Made by a program: the position numbers and the translations under genes
Notes under the pieces: model-generated
The model's database searches: none
What the model saw: only the letters and a program-made list of their open reading frames with translations
What the model was told of the DNA's origin: nothing
Shown here: piece after piece, positions 26,824 through 35,920 of the stretch
Layout: each line of letters opens with the position of its first letter
Position numbering within the stretch: the stretch's first letter is position 1
From: Calidifontibacillus erzurumensis
Lineage (GTDB): Bacteria > Bacillota > Bacilli > Bacillales > Bacillaceae_J
Assembly: GCF_013303125.1 (NCBI RefSeq)
Contig: NZ_JABTTE010000001.1
Coordinates: 248,001-312,000 of the forward strand
DNA: 64,000 nt
Direction: 5' to 3'

Positions 26824-27664
26824 ATTGCTTCATCATAATATTTTCGATTTCTGCTCCTAATTCCTTTGAGCGTTCTGTTGCCCGTTTAATACACTGTACC
26901 ATTGCTTCCTGGTACTTATATTGTTCCAGTACACTTAGCCCTGCTTCTGTAGTACCGCCAGGACTCATAATTTCCTTCCTGAGCACTGATGGATGTTTTG
27001 GTGAGGACTTTAACATTTCTGCAGCACCGATAATCGTTTGTAAAATCAGTTCTTTGCTTACATCTTTATCTAATCCTAAATCAAGCGCTGCTTTTTCCAT
27101 TGCTTCCACCAAATAATATACATAAGCAGGTCCGCTTCCTGATAAGCCGGTAACAGCATGTAAATCATCTTCATCGACAATTGACACCGTTCCAATTGTT
27201 AAAAACAACCTTTTAGCTATCGCTTCATGGTTATGGTTAGCAAAAGTTCCTTGTGAAATTGCAGTGGCTGATTGGCCGATTGTTGCCGATGTATTTGGCA
27301 TTGCCCGAATGATCGGGATTTTTAGACCTAATAATTCTTCAATACTTTTCGTTGAAATTCCAGCAATAACAGAAATAATCAATTTCTTTTCTGTTAAATA
27401 AGGTTTTATTGATTCTAAAGCGGCTGTTACATCTTTTGGTTTCATGGCAAGAATGACAACATCAGCAATTTCAAGAGCATCCTTTAAATTATTCGTCCCT
27501 TTTACTCCATATTGTTGTTTATAATATTGTAATCTTTCGACATTTGAACGGTTTGTAACAATCAGCTGTTCACGATCAAAAAGCTTACTGTTTATCATCC
27601 CAGCTACCATTGCTTCTGCCATTGAGCCTGCACCTATAAATGTATAGGTCAGTTTTTTATCCAT
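26822..27664 (-). CDS. proI: Pyrroline-5-carboxylate reductase ProI
   Basis: This enzyme makes the last step of proline synthesis, reducing pyrroline-5-carboxylate with NAD(P)H. The N-terminal dinucleotide-binding motif is FIGAGSMAEAMVAG. The dimerisation/active-site part contains LSGSGPAYVYYLVEAM and SPGGTTEAGLS. The real start is the ATG at 27664 (280 residues) behind GGGGGG. The open frame continues upstream to 27889, but that stretch encodes the T-box leader, not protein. Expression should depend on uncharged tRNA-Pro through that leader. Confidence 0.95.
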   Translation of the reverse strand: MDKKLTYTFIGAGSMAEAMVAGMINSKLFDREQLIVTNRSNVERLQYYKQQYGVKGTNNLKDALEIADVVILAMKPKDVTAALESIKPYLTEKKLIISVIAGISTKSIEELLGLKIPIIRAMPNTSATIGQSATAISQGTFANHNHEAIAKRLFLTIGTVSIVDEDDLHAVTGLSGSGPAYVYYLVEAMEKAALDLGLDKDVSKELILQTIIGAAEMLKSSPKHPSVLRKEIMSPGGTTEAGLSVLEQYKYQEAMVQCIKRATERSKELGAEIENIMMKQ

Positions 27665-27679
27665 GATTATCCCCCCTGT

Positions 27680-27985
27680 AAAAAATAAGAAAAGACCTTT
27701 CTGTCCTGTAAATAAAGGACGGAAAGGTCTTGTTTCCGCGGTACCACCTTTATTGACAACAAGAACAATTCCATAAAGCCCTATACATCGTATTGCTGGG
27801 AATTGATCTTGTGTCCTCTTTAAAGCTCGTATCGTGAGCATACGATTAGGTTTCCCTAATAGCTCAAGGGTAGGTTCGATGTGGATCATGCAATGAAGTT
27901 TTTCAGCCTATGAACTTCACTCTCTTTTGCCGATCCGGCTCATCTACTAGTCCCTGTCAACGCCACATCCATCTGTTTACTTTTC
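27680..27985 (-). ncRNA. T-box leader of proI, proline specifier
   Basis: The antiterminator T-box AAGGTGGTACCGCGG lies at 27736-27750 and the terminator hairpin at 27692-27731. In stem I the S-turn AGTA (27945-27948) faces GAA, and the specifier codon is CCT (27872-27874), read on the minus strand and followed by A. The flanking helices are GATG/CATC above and GGG/CCC below. CCT specifies proline, in agreement with the gene controlled. Confidence 0.93.
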
Positions 27986-27989
27986 AATT

Positions 27990-28018
27990 ATTATGCAAGT
28001 TTTGAATATTCATGTCAA
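27990..28018 (-). promoter_or_regulatory. Sigma-A promoter of the proI T-box transcript
   Basis: On the minus strand TTGACA, 17 bases, CATAAT. The -35 is perfect and the -10 has one mismatch. The start point falls just before stem I. Confidence 0.88.
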
Positions 28019-28223
28019 TAGTAAATTTTGTAGAAATTACAACCATCAGTATAAATTCAAATTCAACTTAAAATGATGTATAAAATTTGAAAATACTTTT
28101 CAGATAGATGAATTTTACACTTATAAATTCCATACAGATAAGTAAGAGATAAAAACAATTTCCTGTTATGCTAATATAATGGAATATAAGGAATTTTCCT
28201 TTTTAAATCAAGGAGGGAGCGGG

Positions 28224-28964
28224 ATGAGACTACAAAATAAGGTGGCCATTGTTACCGGGGGAGCAAATGGGATTGGGAAAGCAACGGTTTTTCGTTTTAC
28301 CGCTGAAGGAGCGAAAGTCGTTATAGCTGATTCAAATGAAGAACAAGGTTTGAAAGTGTTGGAGGAAGTTCAGAAACGATCAGGGATTGCCCGATTTGTG
28401 AAAGTTGATGTCGCTAGTTCCGAAAGTGTTCAAGAAATGGTAAAAACAGTTTTAGATCAGTTTGGAACGATCGATATTTTAATAAATAATGCTGGCATTA
28501 CAAATGATGGCTTGCTTGCAAAACTTTCCGAAGAAGCGTGGCAAAAAGTGATTCAAGTAAATTTAACGGGTGTGTTCAATTGTACTAAAGCAGTTCTTCC
28601 AGTCATGCTTGAAAAAGGTTCAGGTAAAATCATCAATACCTCTTCTGTTTCGGGTGTTTATGGAAATATTGGCCAAACAAATTATGCAGCCGCAAAAGCA
28701 GGGGTCGTTGGGATGACAAAAACTTGGGCTAAAGAATTGGGACCAAAAGGGATTACAGTCAATGCAGTTGCTCCTGGATTCTGTGAAACGAATATGACAG
28801 CAAAAGTGCCGGAAAAAATTATGCAAAAGATCATTCAGCAAATTCCGCTTAAACGGCTTGGAAAAGCAGAAGATATCGCGAATGCCTACTTGTATTTGGC
28901 TTCCGATGAAGCGAATTACGTAAATGGCACAGTTTTACATGTTGATGGTGGTATTGTCATGTGA
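28224..28964 (+). CDS. Short-chain dehydrogenase/reductase, FabG/PhaB-like
   Basis: The 246-residue NAD(P)H-dependent oxidoreductase has the Rossmann motif VTGGANGIGKAT, the NNAG core, the catalytic Ser in NTSSVSG, and the YxxxK pair in YAAAKAG, then the C-terminal VNGTVLHVDGG. It is closest in layout to 3-oxoacyl-ACP or acetoacetyl-CoA reductases; the substrate is uncertain. A role in 3-hydroxyacyl-CoA metabolism is possible given nearby enoyl-CoA hydratase and thiolase genes. The ATG follows AAGGAGGGAG; the longer frame from 28179 has no ribosome site. Confidence 0.85.
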   Translation: MRLQNKVAIVTGGANGIGKATVFRFTAEGAKVVIADSNEEQGLKVLEEVQKRSGIARFVKVDVASSESVQEMVKTVLDQFGTIDILINNAGITNDGLLAKLSEEAWQKVIQVNLTGVFNCTKAVLPVMLEKGSGKIINTSSVSGVYGNIGQTNYAAAKAGVVGMTKTWAKELGPKGITVNAVAPGFCETNMTAKVPEKIMQKIIQQIPLKRLGKAEDIANAYLYLASDEANYVNGTVLHVDGGIVM

Positions 28965-29047
28965 AATTAATTATTGAAGAAATTGCTTCAAATAATTTCC
29001 CTTAACTCTTACGAAATCGATCAAGAAAGCGGGGAAATTGTAGTAAT

Positions 29048-29096
29048 AAGACCGGAGTTTCTCGGAGTAATCCGAAGAGATTGCGGTCTTTTTTAT
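29048..29096 (+). terminator. Terminator of the short-chain dehydrogenase gene
   Basis: AAGACCG and CGGTCTT close a longer stem with CTCGGA/TCCGAAGAG inside, followed by six Ts. The ~285 bases from here to the next gene hold no other recognisable feature. Confidence 0.8.
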
Positions 29097-29381
29097 TAGA
29101 ATAAAGCCTGTTTCTCAACAAAAAACTAGCTCGTCTAATGATCTCCTTTTTAATTTTTCATTCTATTAACAAGATGTAATGGAATCTCACTTATCTACTA
29201 ATGGAAATGGATATAAAGGTGAAACTACGGTAAAATATCGACTCTAAAGAGTATGGAATTTTTTAATTTTTTGAATAATTTTAAAATTTATCTCCTAAAA
29301 TACAAAAAATATGGGATAATTTAACTATATAAATTTTGGAAATCAACCTATCTTAGGTGCTACTAGAGGAGGTATATCATT

Positions 29382-30152
29382 ATGAGCAATGTTCTTTATG
29401 AAAAACGCGATGGTGTGGCTTATGTTACTCTTAATCGTCCCGAGGCGATGAATGCTATTGATGAGGCCACCAATGCGGAATTGGAGGAAGTGTGGTGCGA
29501 TTTCCGCAACGACGATGCTGTTGATGTGGCTATACTCACCGGTAGTGGGCAGGCTTTTTGTGCCGGAGCAGATTTAAAGACCTTTATTCCAAAGTGGGAG
29601 AATGCAAACATGCTCGATGTTCGCAAGAATATCCCCAAAGGTTTGGGAGGTGGACTGACTCGTGGGCAGCACCGTCTTTATAAGCCCATTATTGCTGCGA
29701 TAAACGGCTATGCCATCGGCGCTGGCCTGGAAATCGCTTTAGCCTGTGATATCCGCATTGCTTCCGAAAATGCAAAATTTGGTGTCTTTGAGGTAAGACA
29801 TGGCTTGCACCAAGGAGATGGTGGTTTAGTCCGCTTAGTAGCTATAGCTGGGATAGGTGTAGCCCTTGATCTCACTCTGACTGGGCGGGAGATTTCAGCT
29901 CAGGAGGCGCTTTCTCTAAGACTGGTTACCCGTGTTGTACCTTCGGAAAATTTGATGCAAGCCGCTGAGGAAACTGCACAAATGATACGGCGTAATAGCC
30001 GGAATGCCGTTCAATCCGCAAAGGAAACCATTTTTGAACTGATTGGGCGCCCACTAGATGACGCGCTGAGATTAGAGGCGCTATACGGTTATTCGAGCCT
30101 GGGGGATTTTTCCGATGCGCGTGAGAGGCTTGCAAAATTTATAAAGAAATAG
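29382..30152 (+). CDS. Enoyl-CoA hydratase/isomerase family protein, probably acquired
   Basis: A crotonase-fold protein of 256 residues. The oxyanion-hole blocks are LTGSGQAFCAGADLKTF and AINGYAIGAGLEIALACDIRIA. The position of the first hydratase glutamate is occupied in FGVFEVRHGLHQGDGG, a variant sequence, so hydratase activity is not certain; isomerase or other crotonase chemistry is possible. Two lines inside the gene (29461-29580) are about 52% G+C by count, well above the surroundings, and its codon choice (GAG, GGC, GCC) differs from its neighbours. This points to horizontal transfer. The ATG follows AGAGGAGG. Confidence 0.85.
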   Translation: MSNVLYEKRDGVAYVTLNRPEAMNAIDEATNAELEEVWCDFRNDDAVDVAILTGSGQAFCAGADLKTFIPKWENANMLDVRKNIPKGLGGGLTRGQHRLYKPIIAAINGYAIGAGLEIALACDIRIASENAKFGVFEVRHGLHQGDGGLVRLVAIAGIGVALDLTLTGREISAQEALSLRLVTRVVPSENLMQAAEETAQMIRRNSRNAVQSAKETIFELIGRPLDDALRLEALYGYSSLGDFSDARERLAKFIKK

Positions 30153-30482
30153 ACACGGCTACCGCAATACGGAAATGTTAAGATTACAATAAATCATCAA
30201 ATTTGAACATGCATGCCCCCGTTATGTTTATGATGGTAATAATAATTTGAGCATTTATTAAGATAGGTCTAAACCAATTACCATAAAAGGCCATCAAGCG
30301 AAGTGTAGAAGAATGTTAAAAATACGAGAAGAGATTTTTTTACGTTTAAAAGCTGTTACCAATGAGCAGAAATACAGGAAAGAGTGAGAGTTGCAGGAAC
30401 CCTTTTTAGGTGTATACGTGTTTAAGCGGTGTGAAATAGTATAGTATGACATCACATTTCGATGGAACAAATTTTTTTTAAG

Positions 30483-30532
30483 TTGAAATGGGAACATATA
30501 TTCTTTATAATTGTTATCAGAACATAGGTTCT
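30483..30532 (+). promoter_or_regulatory. SOS promoter: sigma-A elements with two LexA boxes
   Basis: TTGAAA (30483-30488), 17 bases, TATAAT (30506-30511). A perfect LexA/DinR core GAAC-ATAG-GTTC lies at 30520-30531, just after the -10. A second near-match GAAC-ATAT-ATTC lies at 30492-30503 in the spacer. The rest of the ~400 bases between 30153 and 30482 shows no convincing gene. Confidence 0.85.
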
Positions 30533-30550
30533 TTTTGTGGGGGATGAAAG

Positions 30551-31810
30551 ATGATATCTTATACAAAGATTCCTCATCAGAAAATTTTATGTATAGATAT
30601 GAAAAGTTTTTTTGCGAGCTGTGCAGCTGTAAAGCTCGGTTTAGATCCTTTAACTTGCTATTTAGTTGTAGTTGGCGATATCAATCAGCAAGGAAGCATT
30701 GTTCTTGCTGCATCACCAAAAATGAAGTCGGAATTCGGGATTAAAACCGGTAATCGGCTATTCGAAGTTCCGAATGATCCTCGCATTAAAATTGTGGATG
30801 CATCCATGGCATCTTTTTTAAAAACATCAACGGATATTACAAAACTTTTTTATCAATTTGTACCGAAAGAATGTATTCATGTGTATAGCATTGATGAAAG
30901 TTTTTTGAAAATAGATGGAACTGAGCGGCTATGGGGAAGTGCTTTGGATACAGCCAGGAAAATACGGGAAGCGATAGCTAAACAATTTCAATTGCCATGT
31001 TCCATAGGGATCGGACCGAACATGCTTATGGCCAAATTATGCCTAGATCTCGAGGCAAAAAAGCGCGGGATTGCTGAATGGACGTACACGGATGTAAAAA
31101 CAAAACTATGGAATGTCACACCATTAAGTAAAATGTGGGGCATCGGCCCCCGGTTGGAACGCACATTAAACCGCATGGGAATCATGACCGTCGGGCAACT
31201 TGCCAATTATCCGTTGGCGCTGTTAGAAAAAAAGTTTGGGATTATTGGCAATCAATTGTATTATCACACACATGGCATCGATTTTTCAGAAATAGGCGCT
31301 CCTATTTTAAAGGGGCAAGTATCCTTTGCTAAAGGTCAAATTTTGCTTCGCGATTATGATGATCCGAAAGAAATAAAGCATGTTATATTGGAAATGTGTG
31401 AAGAAGTGGCAAGGAGGGCCCGTACAGCGAGAAAATGTGGAAGGACCGTTAGTTTAGGGATCGGCTATAGTAAACACGTCGGTGGAGGAGGGTTTTACCG
31501 CTCAAAAACGATGGAAGAGCCGACGAATGTGACAATGGATATTTATCGGACGTGTCTTGAGCTATTTGCAGAAAACTATGCCCACCGGACAGTAAGAAAA
31601 ATTTCGGTTACGCTGTCAAATGTCAGTGATGATGATATGTTGCAACTCAGTTTATTTGAAGAAAATAAAGTAAGGGAGCGCGAACTTGGTTATGTGATGG
31701 ATGCCATTCGCAAGAAACATGGTCCGAATGCCATTTTGCGCGCGGTCTCTTATACAAAAGCGGGGACGGCGCGCCGACGCAATAAGCTGATTGGAGGTCA
31801 TCAAGCATAA
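30551..31810 (+). CDS. polY2: Y-family DNA polymerase PolY2 (YqjW/UvrX type)
   Basis: This is a damage-inducible translesion polymerase of 419 residues. The first catalytic aspartate is in ILCIDMKSFFASCAA and the second acidic pair in YSIDESFLKID. The helix-hairpin-helix region includes WGIGPRLERTLNRMGI. The C-terminus contains a clamp-binding LQLSLF. It belongs to the UmuC-like Gram-positive branch rather than DinB. Two LexA boxes cover the promoter, consistent with known SOS control of yqjW. ATG follows GGGGGATG. Confidence 0.93.
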   Translation: MISYTKIPHQKILCIDMKSFFASCAAVKLGLDPLTCYLVVVGDINQQGSIVLAASPKMKSEFGIKTGNRLFEVPNDPRIKIVDASMASFLKTSTDITKLFYQFVPKECIHVYSIDESFLKIDGTERLWGSALDTARKIREAIAKQFQLPCSIGIGPNMLMAKLCLDLEAKKRGIAEWTYTDVKTKLWNVTPLSKMWGIGPRLERTLNRMGIMTVGQLANYPLALLEKKFGIIGNQLYYHTHGIDFSEIGAPILKGQVSFAKGQILLRDYDDPKEIKHVILEMCEEVARRARTARKCGRTVSLGIGYSKHVGGGGFYRSKTMEEPTNVTMDIYRTCLELFAENYAHRTVRKISVTLSNVSDDDMLQLSLFEENKVRERELGYVMDAIRKKHGPNAILRAVSYTKAGTARRRNKLIGGHQA

Positions 31811-31918
31811 AAATAGTGTTAATATTCAAAAAAATATTTTTTTATAAAAAAGGATAATACCGTTATCATTTCGAACATATAGATAGGATGTACTTAAGGA
31901 CAAGGGGAGGAAATGAAA

Positions 31919-33109
31919 TTGACATTAAAAGATGTAGTAATTGTAAGTGCAGTAAGAACTCCAATCGGCGCTTTCAGAGGAAGTTTAAAAGATATATCGG
32001 CACCGAAACTTGGCTCCATCGTTATTAAAGAAGCTTTAAAGCGTGCTGATGTACAAGCTGACCAAGTGGATGAAGTCATCATGGGAAATGTGCTTCAGGC
32101 TGGTCTCGGACAAAATCCGGCGCGGCAATCAGCGATTTTTGCTGGTCTTCTTCAGGAAACACCGGCAATGACCATTAACAAAGTTTGCGGTTCCGGATTA
32201 AAAGCGGTTCATTTGGCAACGCAAGCAATCATGCTAGGGGAAGCAGAAATTGTTGTTGCCGGCGGAATGGAAAATATGAGCCAAGCGCCATATTTATTAA
32301 AAGATGCCCGCGATGGATTCCGCATGGGAGATCAAAAGGTCATTGACAGCATGATCAATGATGGTTTATGGTGCGCTTTTAACGATTATCATATGGGAAT
32401 TACAGCCGAAAATCTTTGTGAAAAATACAATATTAGCCGCGAAGAACAAGATGAGTTATCTGCTTTAAGCCACGAAAAAGCTCAAGCGGCCATTGAAGCA
32501 GGAAAATTTAAAGATGAAATCGTTCCTGTTGAAATTCCACAGCGGAAAGGCGATCCAATTATTTTTGAAAAAGATGAACATGTAAAGCCAGGCACAACCG
32601 TTGAAAAATTGGCAAAGCTGCGCCCAGCGTTTAAAAAGGACGGTTCTGTTACTGCAGGGAATGCTTCCGGTATAAATGATGGTGCTGCTGCTCTTGTTTT
32701 AATGAGCAGGGAAAAAGCAGAACAGTTAGGATTAAAACCATTAGCGCTCATTCGCGGCAATGCCAGCGCTGGTGTAGACCCAAGCATTATGGGAATCGGA
32801 CCGGTACAAGCTGTAAAAAAAGTGTTAGAAAAAACAGGCTTATCGTTAAGCGACATCAACTTAATTGAAGCGAATGAAGCTTTCGCAGCGCAAACAATTG
32901 CTGTCGATCGCGAACTGGGATTCAATAAAGAGATCTTGAATGTAAACGGAGGGGCAATTGCTCTTGGTCATCCGATTGGTGCTAGCGGAGCAAGAATACT
33001 CGTAACACTAGTCCATGAATTAAAACGCCGCGCAGGTCGCTATGGCTTGGCAACATTATGCATTGGCGGAGGACAAGGTGTTGCTACAATCATTGAAAAT
33101 ATAGAATAA
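31919..33109 (+). CDS. Acetyl-CoA C-acetyltransferase (thiolase)
   Basis: This enzyme condenses or cleaves acetoacetyl-CoA and related 3-oxoacyl-CoAs. Active-site blocks: [11 protein letters not shown] with the nucleophilic Cys, [24 protein letters not shown] with the catalytic His, and [10 protein letters not shown] with the second Cys. Length is 396 residues. I prefer TTG 31919 because GGGGAGG sits eight bases ahead; the ATG at 31913 is only two bases from that site. Its place near an SDR and a crotonase suggests acyl-CoA metabolism, but the direction is not known. Confidence 0.92.
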   Translation: MTLKDVVIVSAVRTPIGAFRGSLKDISAPKLGSIVIKEALKRADVQADQVDEVIMGNVLQAGLGQNPARQSAIFAGLLQETPAMTINKVCGSGLKAVHLATQAIMLGEAEIVVAGGMENMSQAPYLLKDARDGFRMGDQKVIDSMINDGLWCAFNDYHMGITAENLCEKYNISREEQDELSALSHEKAQAAIEAGKFKDEIVPVEIPQRKGDPIIFEKDEHVKPGTTVEKLAKLRPAFKKDGSVTAGNASGINDGAAALVLMSREKAEQLGLKPLALIRGNASAGVDPSIMGIGPVQAVKKVLEKTGLSLSDINLIEANEAFAAQTIAVDRELGFNKEILNVNGGAIALGHPIGASGARILVTLVHELKRRAGRYGLATLCIGGGQGVATIIENIE

Positions 33110-33152
33110 ACGAGTCTGTCCATGATATAATTTGCCATAGAGGTGATGACCG

Positions 33153-33407
33153 ATGGCAAAAAAGAAAGTACAAAACAAAAAGGCTGCAAAAGTGCAGCAA
33201 GAAGATCGACTAAGTGTCCTTGACCATTTAGATCAGCATGTACTTGCTAAATTAAAAGAAAAACAACAGAAATTGGCACTCGAAGCGAAAAGACAACAAG
33301 AATTGGAAGAGGAACGAAAGCGACAAGAACGAAAACAGCGCGAAAAAAATAAATCGTTTGCAGAACTGTTAGAAGAAAGCAATTTAGATTGGAAAAAGTT
33401 TAAATAA
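33153..33407 (+). CDS. yqkE: YqkE family protein (DUF3886), charged coiled coil
   Basis: A small 84-residue protein made almost wholly of charged residues. A Lys-rich N-terminus is followed by a long predicted coiled coil rich in Glu, Lys, Gln and Arg, and ends with the conserved KNKSFAELLEESNLDWKKFK. The tail identifies the YqkE/DUF3886 family of Bacillus. Function is not known. GAGGTGATGACC precedes the ATG. It faces a convergent minus-strand gene across a bidirectional terminator. Confidence 0.88.
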   Translation: MAKKKVQNKKAAKVQQEDRLSVLDHLDQHVLAKLKEKQQKLALEAKRQQELEEERKRQERKQREKNKSFAELLEESNLDWKKFK

Positions 33408-33473
33408 AGTAATTGGCTCACAATGGTAAATAACGATGTTTTTTCTTATTTCTTTAATCCTTTAATAAAGTAT

Positions 33474-33503
33474 AAAAAGACGGGGAAGTTCCCGTCTTTT
33501 TAG
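33474..33503. terminator. Bidirectional terminator between yqkE and the FAD protein gene
   Basis: AAAAAGACGGG and CCCGTCTTTTT form a perfect stem with A/T runs on both sides. Confidence 0.88.
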
Positions 33504-33518
33504 TTCCATTTGAATTTC

Positions 33519-34079
33519 TTATTTAAGTACGTCATGGTCAACATAACGTTCGCCATTTAATTCACTGATGATATTAATGGCAACTTTGGCGCCATCGCCT
33601 GCTGTAATGATTGTATGTAAGCTTGCACCAGCAATAGCCCCTGCTGCCCATACTCCTTCAATATTTGTTTTGCCGTTCTGATCAACTTTGACAATTGACT
33701 TCACTCGCGGCTCTGTACCAGGAATAATTGTGAGCCCTGCTTTTTCAGCAACATCAATCATTAAGCCGGTTGCTAAAATAACATGTTTAGCCTGATATGT
33801 TTGATTTTCTGTTTCTACAGTGACACCTTCATCAGTTTTTACAATATTTACAGCAGTTTCGTTAATGATTTCAGCTCCAAACTTAGCGGCTTGTTTTTTA
33901 CCAAGTTCGATAAGATCTGGGCCGGACATTTCCATTACCCCATAATGGTTTTCCATCCAAGCTCTTTTCGTAATACTCTTATCATTATCAATAACTAATG
34001 TTTTCTTGCCAGCTTTTGCAGCGAATAAAGCGGCACTTGCACCAGCTGATCCTGCACCGATTACAATAATATCGTACAT
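33519..34079 (-). CDS. Miniature thioredoxin-reductase-like FAD protein
   Basis: The protein has only 186 residues. It starts with the FAD-binding motif IIVIGAGSAGASAALFAAKAG, has the ATG motif (KHVILATG) and ends in a C-terminal FAD-contact segment GVWAAGAIAGASLHTIITAGDGA. In thioredoxin reductases the latter normally reads with an Asp (AAGD); here it is Ala. The central NADPH domain and the redox CxxC are both missing. It is therefore a single-domain flavoprotein of unknown role, not a working thioredoxin reductase. ATG follows GGGGGA. A neighbouring cold-shock gene lies upstream on the same strand, separated by a terminator. Confidence 0.8.
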   Translation of the reverse strand: MYDIIVIGAGSAGASAALFAAKAGKKTLVIDNDKSITKRAWMENHYGVMEMSGPDLIELGKKQAAKFGAEIINETAVNIVKTDEGVTVETENQTYQAKHVILATGLMIDVAEKAGLTIIPGTEPRVKSIVKVDQNGKTNIEGVWAAGAIAGASLHTIITAGDGAKVAINIISELNGERYVDHDVLK

Positions 34080-34171
34080 GAGTCATTCCCCCATTATAAA
34101 AAATTTTATTATCCATTATCATCATAAATAAAATCATTGCTAGTGTAAAATAACTTGCCCCAAATATACAT

Positions 34172-34262
34172 AAAGAAAGCCGCCTCAAAGATTTACAGAC
34201 ACTACAACTAAATAGCAAATGGCTTTAGAATAGCGTCGGTAATTTTTGAGACAGCTTTCTTA
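34172..34262 (-). terminator. Long-loop terminator after the cold-shock gene
   Basis: Reading the minus strand, GAAAGC-G-CTCAAA pairs with TTTGAG-C-GCTTTC through single mismatches, closing a loop of about 55 bases, followed by TTTATG. Confidence 0.6.
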
Positions 34263-34463
34263 TTAAACTTTATGTACGTTTACAGCTTGAGGACCTCTTG
34301 CGCCGTTTTCAATTTCGAATGTTACGGCTTGGCCTTCTTCTAAGGTTTTAAAGCCTTCTTCCTGTATAGCTGAATAGTGAACAAAGACATCTTCACCGCC
34401 TTCACGTTCAATAAATCCGAAGCCTTTTTCACTGTTAAACCATTTTACTTTCCCGTGTTCCAT
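34263..34463 (-). CDS. csp: Cold-shock protein (CspB/CspD type)
   Basis: A 66-residue single OB-fold RNA/DNA chaperone. The two nucleic-acid-binding motifs are KGFGFIE and DVFVHYSAI. An aromatic patch is formed by Trp8, Phe15, Phe17 and Phe27 region residues. The ATG follows AGGAGGAAAA. The ~130 bases upstream on the minus strand are A/T-rich leader sequence, as usual for csp mRNAs; no gene lies there. Confidence 0.95.
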   Translation of the reverse strand: MEHGKVKWFNSEKGFGFIEREGGEDVFVHYSAIQEEGFKTLEEGQAVTFEIENGARGPQAVNVHKV

Positions 34464-34676
34464 TGATAATTTTCCTCCTAAAATGATTTTGCTTTCTTAG
34501 TATGTCCAGTTAAAATTTTTTCAAACCAAAATTCTTAAGTTTTTACAACATACCCTAGAATGCCCCTCATTTCAACGAGGAGTCAATCAGTTGTATAAAG
34601 TTTCGAATATTGCCTGATTAATTCTCATAAAAATGATATGAACAGCAATGTATTTGGATATGAGGAGGTTTCTTCA

Positions 34677-35867
34677 TTGGATATTGTTGTAAGAAGGGGC
34701 GATACTTATTGGTATTATAGTCAACTGTTCCAGCTGCCGCTTCGCTTAATTCTTGATTCGAATCCTACGATACCCGCGAACCAACTGAGGGTAGGGCAAA
34801 TTGTTAAAATTCCAGGTTTTGTCACAACAAATTATCAAATAAAAGCGGGCGATACATTATGGGCAATTGCTAGAAGCCGGAATTTGCCTATCGATAGCTT
34901 GTTATTAGTAAACCCAAATATAAATCCACAGCAATTACGGATCGGTCAAACGATTAAAGTGCCACTAAGGATTATTTGGCGCGTAGTCGACGGAAAAAGA
35001 AATTATGATTACAATTTGATGATGGATCACCTTACCCGTTTGAAAAGTATATATCCTTTTGTTAGAATCCCTTCCATTGGCAATTCAGTATTAGGAAAAG
35101 CGATACCAGAAGTGAATATCGGCATGGGTGGAAAAAAAGTCCACTTTAATGGTTCTTTCCACGCAAATGAATGGATTACAACTCCAGTAATTATGACATT
35201 TTTGAATGACTATTTGCTTGCTCTCACGAACCAAACTCCGATACGTGGTTTAAACATGTACCCTTTTTATGAACAAGTGGCGCTGTCGATTGTACCGATG
35301 GTGAATCCGGATGGAGTCGATTTAGTATTGAACGGTCCACCAAATGTAGAACCATGGCGGAACCGGGTTGTAGCAATAAATAAAGGAAGCCGCAATTTTT
35401 CAGGCTGGAAAGCTAATATCCGAGGTGTTGATTTAAATAATCAATTTCCTGCCCGTTGGGAAATTGAAGCAGCGAGAAAAGTAAAGGAACCATCTCCTAG
35501 AGATTACCCGGGTGAACGACCGCTCTCTGAGCCGGAAGCAATTGCTATGGCACAGCTGACAAGAAGAAAAGATTTCAATCGGGTGCTAGCATTCCATACC
35601 CAAGGTAAAGTAATTTATTGGGGCTTTGAAAATTTAGAACCGAAAGAATCAGAAACGTTAGCCAATGAATTTGCAAGGGTAAGCGGCTATGAGCCGATTC
35701 GGACGGTAGACAGCTATGCTGGCTATAAAGATTGGTTTATTCAAGAATGGCGGCGTCCTGGTTTTACGATAGAACTCGGTAGAGGTGTAAACCCGCTGCC
35801 AGTTGCTCAATTTGATGAAATTTATCAAGAAGCATTGGGAATTTTCCTTGCTAGCCTTTATATGTAA
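34677..35867 (+). CDS. LysM-M14 peptidase, gamma-D-glutamyl-diamino acid endopeptidase-like
   Basis: Two N-terminal LysM modules (about residues 1-45 and 50-95) bind peptidoglycan. They are followed by an M14 zinc carboxypeptidase domain with the ligand pair in SFHANEW (HxxE), a third ligand region around AFHTQGK, and the catalytic Glu in FTIELGRG. This is the layout of endopeptidase I of Bacillus sphaericus and YqgT, which cleave gamma-D-Glu-diaminopimelate bonds in spore or cell wall peptides. No signal peptide is seen. The TTG at 34677 is chosen because GAGGAGG stands eight bases ahead; the frame is open from 34638. Length is 396 residues. Confidence 0.88.
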   Translation: MDIVVRRGDTYWYYSQLFQLPLRLILDSNPTIPANQLRVGQIVKIPGFVTTNYQIKAGDTLWAIARSRNLPIDSLLLVNPNINPQQLRIGQTIKVPLRIIWRVVDGKRNYDYNLMMDHLTRLKSIYPFVRIPSIGNSVLGKAIPEVNIGMGGKKVHFNGSFHANEWITTPVIMTFLNDYLLALTNQTPIRGLNMYPFYEQVALSIVPMVNPDGVDLVLNGPPNVEPWRNRVVAINKGSRNFSGWKANIRGVDLNNQFPARWEIEAARKVKEPSPRDYPGERPLSEPEAIAMAQLTRRKDFNRVLAFHTQGKVIYWGFENLEPKESETLANEFARVSGYEPIRTVDSYAGYKDWFIQEWRRPGFTIELGRGVNPLPVAQFDEIYQEALGIFLASLYM

Positions 35868-35872
35868 AATAA

Positions 35873-35920
35873 GCTGTCTTGCGTGTGTAAAGCACACATG
35901 TAAGGCGGTTTCTATTTTTT
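35873..35920. terminator. Bidirectional terminator between the M14 peptidase and mciZ
   Basis: GCTGTCTTGCGTGTGT pairs with ACACATGTAAGGCGGT with G-T pairs and a mismatch, followed by TTTCTATTTTTT on the plus strand. Confidence 0.75.

Noticed and set aside
27665-27889. N-terminal extension of ProI
   Set aside because: The extra 75 codons are the translated T-box antiterminator and terminator; a GGGGGG site precedes the ATG at 27664.
30313-30384. 24-codon frame between the enoyl-CoA hydratase and polY2 that looked like a transposase scrap
   Set aside because: Too short and without ribosome site or recognisable family; kept only as a possible remnant, not called.
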